Shown: positions 56,157-64,000 of the stretch, one piece after another
How positions within the stretch are numbered: the first letter of the stretch is position 1
Layout of the letters: every line of letters starts with the position of its first letter
DNA from: a cyanobacterium PCC 7702
GTDB taxonomy: Bacteria; Cyanobacteriota; Cyanobacteriia; Cyanobacteriales; Nostocaceae
NCBI GenBank assembly: GCA_000332255.1
Contig: KB235926.1
Span: 4,440,537-4,504,536 of the forward strand
Reading direction: 5' to 3'
DNA: 64,000 bases
Notes under the pieces: generated by a model
Databases searched by the model: none
Told to the model about the DNA's origin: nothing
The model's input: only the letters and a program-made list of their open reading frames with translations
Program-made: the position numbers and the translations under genes

Positions 56157-56222
56157 TTCTATTAAAGTGTTTCAATACTAACTGGATATCAGGTACCTTA
56201 TTTCTATTCCCAGCCAAGTCCT

Positions 56223-57227
56223 ATGTCAAAAAAATTACGGTACCGCCAGTGTTTGCCTTTCGCCTTCATTGCCTTTACTTTTGGATGTACTGGTTGTACA
56301 AATACAAATAATTTGCTCAGTACCTCTTCCACAACCAATCTCAATTCAGCTGAGCCAAACAAGCTGACTGAAGTGGTTGCAACTACAACTGTATTATGCG
56401 ATTTCATCAAACAGATAGCACAACAAACAATAAATCTTACTTGCCTAATACCTCCTAACATAGATCCCCACCGTTACCAACCAAAACTAGAAGACAGCCA
56501 GGCTATAAATCAAGCCAGAATCATTTTCTATAACGGATATAATTTAGAGCCCAATTTATTTAAATTAATTAAAGAAAGTAAAAATCGTGCCGCTAAAATA
56601 GCAGTTGCCCAACGTGCAGTTCCCAAACCACTCAAATATAGGAAAAATGGGCAAATAGTACCCGAACCTCATGTTTGGCACGATACCAAAAATGGTATGA
56701 AGATGGTAGAGGTAATTACCTACAATCTCAGTCAAATTTTTCCCGAGCATGCACCCTTTTATAAAAGTAACGCAGAAAAAATCAACAAAGAACTAACGCA
56801 ACTCGACACCTGGATTAAGTCACGAATTGCCAGCATTCCCCTCAAAAATCGTCAATTGGTGACGTCGCACACTGCCATGGGTTACTACGCCAAAGCCTAT
56901 AATCTTTCTTGGATAAACGTTCTGCCAACAGTTAAAGCTAAAGGTGAACCTACAGCTTCCCAAACCAAAGCACTCTTTCAAGTCATCAGACAAGTAAAAG
57001 CACCGAAAATATTTGTAGAAACGACAATTAATCCCAGTTTGCTCAAAAATATTCCTCCCCAACTTCAGGTCAAGGTTTTCCGCAGACAATTACTTGTAGA
57101 TGGTTTGGCAACAGCAGGAAGCGAAGCAGATACCTACCAAAAAATGATGACTGCCAATACTCGTACAATTGTGGAAGGACTGGGAGGAACGTATTTAATC
57201 TTTGCTCCACAGGTACTGAAAAATTAG
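56223..57227 (+). CDS. ZnuA-like metal-binding protein (ABC-type, cluster 9)
   Basis: 334 residues. A lipoprotein-type N-terminus (FGCTGCTNT) precedes the fold of cluster A-I metal-binding proteins. The likely ligands are His in IDPHRYQP, His in EPHVWHD, His in VTSHTAMGYYAKAYNL and Asp in GSEADTYQKMM. The His-rich loop of many ZnuA proteins is missing, so Zn or Mn are both possible. Genes for the permease and ATPase are not in the window. It follows the WD40 gene by 66 bp and ends before a strong terminator. Confidence 0.87.
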   Translation: MSKKLRYRQCLPFAFIAFTFGCTGCTNTNNLLSTSSTTNLNSAEPNKLTEVVATTTVLCDFIKQIAQQTINLTCLIPPNIDPHRYQPKLEDSQAINQARIIFYNGYNLEPNLFKLIKESKNRAAKIAVAQRAVPKPLKYRKNGQIVPEPHVWHDTKNGMKMVEVITYNLSQIFPEHAPFYKSNAEKINKELTQLDTWIKSRIASIPLKNRQLVTSHTAMGYYAKAYNLSWINVLPTVKAKGEPTASQTKALFQVIRQVKAPKIFVETTINPSLLKNIPPQLQVKVFRRQLLVDGLATAGSEADTYQKMMTANTRTIVEGLGGTYLIFAPQVLKN

Positions 57228-57388
57228 TTGTCAAAGGTTACAGAACAGTAAAGTTTTGCTTGGGGATAAAAATTTCATCATTTTGTAAATTTATATCTTG
57301 AGTAAGAGGAAAAATAATCAAAATAATCAAATTTATGTAAATAAAAGATGAAGAATTCCACTAGTTTATCTTTATCTCCACCTACTTG

Positions 57389-57416
57389 GTAGTGGCAGTT
57401 TCTGCCACTACTTTTT
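57389..57416 (+). terminator. Strong Rho-independent terminator
   Basis: A perfect ten-pair stem (GTAGTGGCAG with CTGCCACTAC) around a TTT loop, followed by TTTTT. It ends the zinc operon 160 bp after the last stop codon. Confidence 0.85.
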
Positions 57417-57564
57417 CCGTTCGACATACCTAAAAATTCAGAAGAAAGCATATCCAAGACTAGACCGAACCAGACGTTGGAATGACCTTACTTCGAATCA
57501 AATTCCACTGCTAGCACCTTGAATAGGTAAAAAGCAGGGGTGGGTAACTAACACCATTTCTCTC

Positions 57565-57596
57565 AAAAACAACTACAAATGCTCGTCGGTAGTTGT
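57565..57596 (-). terminator. Rho-independent terminator of the DMATS-PLP unit
   Basis: On the minus strand ACAACTAC pairs with GTAGTTGT around a 12-base loop, followed by TTTTG. It lies about 65 bp beyond the stop codon of the PLP enzyme gene. Confidence 0.7.
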
Positions 57597-57662
57597 ATTT
57601 ATCGTCATTGGTATAACTTCGTTACCCTGCTTTTCATTTTTTGGTTGCAGGAAAGTTAACTG

Positions 57663-58853
57663 CTAACTAATGTAGTTTGTAACAGCTTGTTCAATTCGAT
57701 CCAGTGCTTGTGCTAACACAAACCGAGAAGTCGCAAAACTAAGACGTATGTTACCTTCGGCGCCTGGTCCGAACCAATCTGTCGTACCCGGTACTACAGC
57801 TACGCGTGCTTGCGCTAGCAAGAAGTCAGCAAAAGCTTGACTAGACATTCCTAAAGCGGAGATATCGGGAAACAAAACATAGGTAGCATCTGGTTGACGA
57901 CAGTATATTCCTGGTATGCGATTCAACCGAGAAACGCAATAATCCCTCATTTGCTGTAGGTGGGCAACAAAAGCATCTCGCCAAGACCATCCATAGCGCA
58001 AAGCGGCCACAGCACCAACTTGAGCATACAAGGTGAGACTGTAGGCCATGCCAAGTTGCAAAGCTACCTGCCTCAGCTGCAAAGCTATTTTCTCATTTGG
58101 TGTTACCAAGAAACCAATCCTTAACCCTGACAGTCCAAACGTTTTAGAAGGACCGAAAAGGGTAAGCGTATGCTGGGCAAATTCTTTTTCCAAGCTAGCA
58201 AGACTGACATGTTTGGCAGGCGGGTAGATAATTTCGTGCCACACTTCATCAGCTAAGACCATGACATTTTGCTTGAGAGCTAGTTCTCCTATTGCTTGCA
58301 GCGTTTCCTTTGGTATTGCCAATCCTAAGGGATTGTGAGGATTGCACAGACAAATTAGTCGGGTGCGGGGTGATAAAAGCGATTTCAGTTGTTCCACATC
58401 CAGCTGGCCCGTATTTTTGTCTACTCGACAATAAACCCGTCGAGCGCCGACCGAGTCGATAGCAAGTCCAAACAGCAGATCGACTGGGTCAAGGAGGATA
58501 CATTCATCCCCGGGTTGGCAAAGCCAGCGTACGACAAGCCAAATACCCGCAGCTGTACCGGGGGTAAGGACAATGTGTTCGGGTTGGCAACGAATGCCAT
58601 AGCGAGTTTGGGATATCTCGGCTACCAATTCTCTCAATTCCCATTCACCTTCGGGAGAGCAGTAGAAAAAGTACCCATCACTTATTTGGTCTAGAAGCAT
58701 CTGGGTAACTTCTTTGGGAGCTGGAAAGTCTGCTTCTGCAGCTGTGAGAGGAATAACATCTGCAGCTACCGTTTTCCATCGAATCCGGGCGTGCTTTTGC
58801 AAAAGTTCTGGATGTACCTGCTCATCCGCAAACAACGAGCTTAGCAGTTTCAT
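57663..58853 (-). CDS. PatB/MalY-type PLP aminotransferase or C-S lyase
   Basis: 396 residues, fold type I. IPLTAAEADFPAP at the start, Tyr-containing YFFYCSPEGEWELRE, TPGTAAGIWL for cofactor phosphate, CNPHNPLG, the Asp in VLADEVWHE, and the PLP lysine in FGPSKTFGLSGLR; the final Arg is in NIRLSFATSR. The HNPLG and DEVWHE signatures fit the PatB/MalY group (cystathionine beta-lyase-like or aminotransferase). It begins 9 bp after the prenyltransferase stop, so the two are translated from one mRNA. It may supply or process an amino-acid-derived substrate for that enzyme. Confidence 0.87.
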   Translation of the reverse strand: MKLLSSLFADEQVHPELLQKHARIRWKTVAADVIPLTAAEADFPAPKEVTQMLLDQISDGYFFYCSPEGEWELRELVAEISQTRYGIRCQPEHIVLTPGTAAGIWLVVRWLCQPGDECILLDPVDLLFGLAIDSVGARRVYCRVDKNTGQLDVEQLKSLLSPRTRLICLCNPHNPLGLAIPKETLQAIGELALKQNVMVLADEVWHEIIYPPAKHVSLASLEKEFAQHTLTLFGPSKTFGLSGLRIGFLVTPNEKIALQLRQVALQLGMAYSLTLYAQVGAVAALRYGWSWRDAFVAHLQQMRDYCVSRLNRIPGIYCRQPDATYVLFPDISALGMSSQAFADFLLAQARVAVVPGTTDWFGPGAEGNIRLSFATSRFVLAQALDRIEQAVTNYIS

Positions 58854-58862
58854 CTGCTCCTC

Positions 58863-60011
58863 CTAGATATTTACTAATTCGGGGTAGCAGGAGATGTTTT
58901 GGTCTGAATTTTTTCTTTGATAGCGGGGAGGAGGGTTGGAATCGTACAGTTCGGAAGACCAATAAACGGTGATGCGCGGACGTCCTTTTTGCAAGCGCAG
59001 GGAAGTATAAGTATGAATACCCCTTGCAGCTTCTAGGGGACGTCGGGCAATACTTTTGAGACATGCGTCGTACTTGGAAACTGGTAAATGACGGGATATC
59101 AAGCAGGTGCGGAGGCGATCGCTGGTGGTGGCGTCGTTGAGAGCATAGGTCCACAATGGTACGTATGCAGTTGCACAAATGGGACGATCGTCAGCAGGAT
59201 CCACGAAGGTGAGGTTACTAACTAAAGGTTGGGAAGAAAAAGCACCATTATGACCTGTTACTTCTGAGCAGAAATCAGGAAGATACCCAGTTTCATGACT
59301 CCTGGCAATCTTCATGACCTGGTCTAAGTGGGTTGGTGCAAGGTCGTAGTGGCGGAAATAAACCTTGACGCGGGCTTTTTCATCATCGCTAAGATCTAAA
59401 GATAGGTATACCAATTTATCCAACTCAAATCCGCGGCGAGCATATTCAACAATTGAATTCCAGGCGTGCTGGAAACCAAGGCGAGCAAGCGCTTGTTGTA
59501 TCAGTGAGATGCTGTACTTTTTTCCTTGAGCCTCTGGGTTGAGATAGATTTTGAACTCATAAGGTCCGCAGCAAGGAAAGATGACTGCATGCATCATGGC
59601 AAAACCAGCTGTTGGTTCTGGAGGTAGAAATAAGTCCTCAATTTGTCGCAGTCGGCGATCGCTGGCGCCGAATTCTTCTACTAGTGTTTGAGTTAACTTT
59701 TGGGCTGATTTTTGGGCCGACTTGGTGGTGGGTTGTGCAGGAAGAGCTTCTACCAATACCCGCAGTTCCACAGTATCCTCGGCAAAGGCAACTGAAAATT
59801 CTATGGGAGACCCGTCGGCGCAAACATCAGAGTTCCATTGGGGCCGTACTCCTATTTTCCGGTCTCCCCACGGTTCCATCATCCGTTTTAGTACATAAAG
59901 CTTTTCCTCCAGATTGTCGGTCAATTCTGTAGCAGCAGCCAAACTGGAAAGGCATTTGGCTCCATAATTGGCAAAAGTTTCCTGAGAAATTAATTGCTGT
60001 TGGCTCTTCAT
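58863..60011 (-). CDS. DMATS-type aromatic prenyltransferase (ABBA fold)
   Basis: About 382 residues from ATG 60011, with GAGGA eight bases upstream; a TTG at 60092 would add 27 residues. Typical tryptophan-dimethylallyltransferase features appear in order: MEPWGDRKIG, EFSVAFAEDTVELRVLVEAL, the diphosphate-binding strands CCGPYEFKIYLNP and KARVKVYFRHYD, and late LEAARGIHTYTSLRLQKG followed by RITVYWSSELYD. Enzymes of this family add a prenyl group to indoles or other aromatics in specialised metabolism; the cyanobacterial example I know is LtxC of lyngbyatoxin. No NRPS or PKS gene is near, so the substrate may be a free amino acid or a small metabolite. Confidence 0.8.
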   Translation of the reverse strand: MKSQQQLISQETFANYGAKCLSSLAAATELTDNLEEKLYVLKRMMEPWGDRKIGVRPQWNSDVCADGSPIEFSVAFAEDTVELRVLVEALPAQPTTKSAQKSAQKLTQTLVEEFGASDRRLRQIEDLFLPPEPTAGFAMMHAVIFPCCGPYEFKIYLNPEAQGKKYSISLIQQALARLGFQHAWNSIVEYARRGFELDKLVYLSLDLSDDEKARVKVYFRHYDLAPTHLDQVMKIARSHETGYLPDFCSEVTGHNGAFSSQPLVSNLTFVDPADDRPICATAYVPLWTYALNDATTSDRLRTCLISRHLPVSKYDACLKSIARRPLEAARGIHTYTSLRLQKGRPRITVYWSSELYDSNPPPRYQRKNSDQNISCYPELVNI

Positions 60012-60308
60012 ACGATCGTCCTCGCAAGTCTGTTCGCGTAGTGTGCCGGATGGCATTGCAAGCAGCGTTTCCAACAAAGAGTCTTTTTTCAAGACTTAGC
60101 GAGTCCAGGGAAAACACACAGAAAAATACAGCTAAGCTAACTGTCGCGGACTCAATTGCCAGCTGGACAAGCTTATGTAAGTCCACGGTCAAAAATGTCA
60201 TTATAATAACAGCATCATAACAGCAATGAGGGCTGGTTGGCTGTAGTTTCCAAAAATATTTTTTCTGGAAAGCAAATTTTGCCTAGAAATTCAGTGGTAA
60301 ATTTTTAA

Positions 60309-60806
60309 TCACCATCCCCAAGTACCAGGACCACCTTTAAACGGTCCAACAATATCGCTGGTTATCCAACCACCGTAGAAATCACCTGGTTGCGGCTGTA
60401 CCTTTTCGCCGTTAACGTAACAAGCATCCATCAACTGGGCATAAAAAGCAACATAGTCTTTCAGGGATGCAAAGGAAGGTGTGGGATCGGGATAAAACCA
60501 AGCAGCATTTTTTACTTCTTTGTCACCAACGCGAACTGTGTAGTAATTAGCACGTCCTTTCCACTCGCAAAAGCTAGACTGCGGCGTTGGTATCAGATAC
60601 TCCATTTTGATATCTTCTGGAGGAATGTAGTAAACAGGTGGATGACTTTTTTCCAGAACCCGCTTTGCACGATGGGTATCTGCAATCACGACGTTATTGA
60701 ATACGACCTGGATGTGCTTGCTTGTATTTTCCCAGCGGGGAGGACGGGGATAGTCCCAAACAGATTCTTGTCCGGGACCAGGATTGATAGGTTGAGGTCT
60801 TGGCAT
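60309..60806 (-). CDS. DUF427-family protein
   Basis: 165 residues. Contains the DUF427 core: VVFNNVVIADTHRAKRVLE, PPVYYIPPEDIKMEYL, FCEWKGRANYYTV and NAAWFYPDPTPSFASLKDYVAFY. The central SFCEWKG Cys and Trp are conserved in the family. The function is unknown; members often sit near oxidoreductases. Extra N-terminal (PRPQPINPGPGQESVWDYPRP) and C-terminal (FYGGWITSDIVGPFKG) segments are typical of the cyanobacterial and plant-like form. About 300 bp upstream of the DMATS gene on the same strand. Confidence 0.87.
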   Translation of the reverse strand: MPRPQPINPGPGQESVWDYPRPPRWENTSKHIQVVFNNVVIADTHRAKRVLEKSHPPVYYIPPEDIKMEYLIPTPQSSFCEWKGRANYYTVRVGDKEVKNAAWFYPDPTPSFASLKDYVAFYAQLMDACYVNGEKVQPQPGDFYGGWITSDIVGPFKGGPGTWGW

Positions 60807-60900
60807 TTTTGGTTGTAGTTCGTAATTTTTGTGATGGAATTATTTTGGTTTGGATCTCTACTCAAAAACAGTAACCTTGGTGTAGTAGCAAGTTAACTAA

Positions 60901-62577
60901 CTACTGTGCCTTGTTGTCTGCTTGCGATTTGAGTATGGGATCATCATTACTCCAGAAGTTTGTTGAGCAGCTAGCTGTGGGAATAGAAATTCCAGCTTGG
61001 TCGAAGGCAATTTTCAAACGTCGACGAAATTCTCGCGCTACATCCCATTGCTTGAGTGGTTGGGTTTTAATCCAGACGCGAATTAACAAACCGCGATCGC
61101 CAAAATTATCTATTCCCAGAACTTGGGGTGTTTCTACAATTGATAATTGCCATTGCGGGTCTCGATCCATTTCCACAGCTACACTCTTAATCAGTTGTAA
61201 AACTTGGTCAACATCAGCTTCGTAGCTAACTGGAATCGTCACATCAGCTCTTGACCAACGGCTAGAAAGATTGGCGACAATTTTAATTTCACTGTTGGGA
61301 ATAGTAATCAAACGTCCCTCCGAATCTCGGATTTGGGTCATTCGTAAATTCAAATTTTCTACCAAACCTCCCACATTGCCAACGTTGATCACATCACCCA
61401 AAGCATACTGGTCTTCTAAAATGATCAGAAAACCGTTAATTGCATCTTTAATTAAACTTTGGGAAGCTAAAGATATTGCTACGCCCACCAAACTAGCGCC
61501 CGCTAGCAATGGAACGATATCAATGCCCAAAAAAATGAGAGCGACTAAAATTCCCACTCCCACCAAAGTCACGGCGCTAATACCTTTTGTAACCACAGAA
61601 ATAGTAGAAACTCTTAACTGCAATCTAGCCGAGCTTTCTTGAGTTAGTAAAGCACTACTGCTGACAAAAGCAGAAGTAAAGCGATCGATCAAAGCATAGC
61701 TAAGACGCACGGCGACATAAGTTGCCACACCGACAGCAGCCAATTTGAGGGGAATTTGCAAACCAATGAAAATTCCTAATTGTAAGGCTCGGGTGTAAGG
61801 AAATAAACCAAGAATAACAAAAATTCCGCTTCCCCAAACTGTGGTTTGCGCCAGCTGGTGCAGTCGTCTTTTTGCTTCTTCTAGATGTCGGTAGTGCTGT
61901 TCTTTGAGTTGGGAAGTAATCGGCGCAGAAGCGTTTGTAGCAGCAGCAGCTAGTTGGCGAAGGGAACGTCGTTTGGAGCGTTGTCGCCATCGATAAAGTC
62001 CCCAACTAATAGCTATGATGCCGAGTAACGTTGCAGTGGCGATCGCCCCTTGGCGGATTAAATATTTTGCTTGTCGTTCTTGTTTGGCCTGTTTTAAATC
62101 TTCCTGTAAAGTTTGAGCAATTTGATTTGCCGCCGTTAACGGATCTACCCCCCGCAAATTAGCGTCTTGGGCTGTCACGGTCATCAAGTACTGACCGTTG
62201 ACTGTAATTACTGGCAAGCCGTTTACAGTTTGAATTTTGATATTGACTTTTTCTGAAGGAGAGTTAAAATACTTTTGGGCCGTTTTATCCAAATTATCTT
62301 GAATATTCTCCAAACGCTCCGTAATATTAGCCTTTGGTGCAGCTACCTGAAACAAGCGCCTGCCATCGAAATAAACCCACTCAATTCTGCTTTCTGGATC
62401 GCCAATTCTGAAGTTAGGGGATTGCACCTTTGGTAAAGGTGGAAAGGGAATTTGCGCCGTAGCTTTTGGCATTACTCCAACGGTGACAATTATGGAAGAC
62501 AAAGCGATCGCTACTAATTGAAAGCGCAACGGACACCTCCTTGCTTTTGACAGTACTGTTGATCCAGCTTTTGCCAT
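60901..62577 (-). CDS. MscS-type mechanosensitive channel
   Basis: 558 residues. Signal peptide, then a periplasmic domain (about 40-165), a first span (about 185-205), three further spans (about 245-265, 270-295, 330-370) and the MscS core: the pore helix with VGVAISLASQSLIKDAINGF, the beta domain (LGDVINVGNVGGLVENLNLR; ITIPNSEI) and the cytoplasmic alpha/beta domain (RVWIKTQPLKQWDVAREFRRR). It releases solutes or ions on hypo-osmotic shock. The large N-terminal domain resembles extended MscS paralogs. RBS GGAGGT precedes the start. Confidence 0.9.
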   Translation of the reverse strand: MAKAGSTVLSKARRCPLRFQLVAIALSSIIVTVGVMPKATAQIPFPPLPKVQSPNFRIGDPESRIEWVYFDGRRLFQVAAPKANITERLENIQDNLDKTAQKYFNSPSEKVNIKIQTVNGLPVITVNGQYLMTVTAQDANLRGVDPLTAANQIAQTLQEDLKQAKQERQAKYLIRQGAIATATLLGIIAISWGLYRWRQRSKRRSLRQLAAAATNASAPITSQLKEQHYRHLEEAKRRLHQLAQTTVWGSGIFVILGLFPYTRALQLGIFIGLQIPLKLAAVGVATYVAVRLSYALIDRFTSAFVSSSALLTQESSARLQLRVSTISVVTKGISAVTLVGVGILVALIFLGIDIVPLLAGASLVGVAISLASQSLIKDAINGFLIILEDQYALGDVINVGNVGGLVENLNLRMTQIRDSEGRLITIPNSEIKIVANLSSRWSRADVTIPVSYEADVDQVLQLIKSVAVEMDRDPQWQLSIVETPQVLGIDNFGDRGLLIRVWIKTQPLKQWDVAREFRRRLKIAFDQAGISIPTASCSTNFWSNDDPILKSQADNKAQ

Positions 62578-62724
62578 GCTACCAAATCAATTTTAAGTAA
62601 TTGTACCTGCATAAGGTGACATGATTAGCTACCTTTGAAGTAGCAACAAGAAGATGGAATTTCCACAAAGAGTGTAAAATCTTAGGGAAGTTCGCGAAAC
62701 TGCGAAATTCATTTTCTTTTTTGA

Positions 62725-64000
<1,276 letters not shown>

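Larger units (their letters stand above)
57228..57662. other. Convergent intergenic region with two terminators
   Basis: Separates the plus-strand zinc operon from the minus-strand PLP enzyme gene. Besides the terminators at 57389-57416 and 57565-57596 I see no coding frame or RNA gene. Confidence 0.5.

Overview
The window is chromosomal-type DNA from a cyanobacterium. The octamer GCGATCGC (HIP1) recurs throughout, inside genes and between them. The gene families are cyanobacterial in style: a NatE-type amino-acid ABC ATPase, zinc-ribbon Ser/Thr kinases, an FtsL-like gene next to ftsI, and short palindromic repeats of the kind common in filamentous cyanobacteria. The DNA is AT-rich, and intergenic gaps of 300-600 bp with no gene are frequent. 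I could not fix the genus.

Layout. 1-4553 (+): five consecutive genes for membrane or periplasmic proteins that look like parts of a type IV secretion/conjugation-type apparatus (a polytopic protein, two tandem VirB8/TraE-like paralogs, a VirB10/TrbI-like protein and a VirB9/TrbG-like protein); the cluster is cut by the window edge. 4488-8730 (-): lnt and gyrA. 9110-11672: a ClC-type anion transporter and rnz. 12239-18977: a Wzc-type chain-length/kinase protein, natE, a small ferredoxin, a large fusion of a PlsY-like membrane domain to a PEP-synthase/rifampin-phosphotransferase-like module, and a 46-residue single-span membrane protein. 19218-23148 (+): an SGNH hydrolase, a pentapeptide-repeat protein lying between two copies of a palindromic repeat, ddl, and a two-span membrane protein. 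23149-28068 (-): a tight operon of a RibD_C-type reductase and a complete sugar-type ABC importer. 28262-31377: two convergent signalling kinases. 31726-38452: an accessory, partly decaying stretch with a FAD-domain-only photolyase relative, a pseudogene broken by a palindromic insertion and a stop, an intact CadD-like transporter beside a broken paralog, a prohibitin remnant overlapping a TerC gene, and two proteins of unknown function.

38881-50716: hisC preceded by tandem repeats, a Ser/Thr kinase-FGE fusion convergent with a HerA-type ATPase, a GST, a fasciclin-domain protein, small proteins, an FtsL-like gene and ftsI, and a Cys-rich small membrane protein. 51159-57227: a UbiA-type prenyltransferase, sufE, an alpha/beta hydrolase, and a putative Zur-controlled zinc operon (COG0523 GTPase, WD40 protein, ZnuA-like binding protein) ending at a strong terminator. 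57663-60011 (-): a two-gene unit of a PatB/MalY-type PLP enzyme and a DMATS-type aromatic prenyltransferase, a likely specialised-metabolism pair. 60309-64000: a DUF427 protein, an MscS-type channel, and ahcY running off the right edge.

The best candidates for undescribed biology are the secretion-like block at the left edge, the DMATS-PLP pair, the PlsY-phosphotransferase fusion and the zinc operon with its WD40 partner. Family calls come from reading motifs by eye, without database searches.
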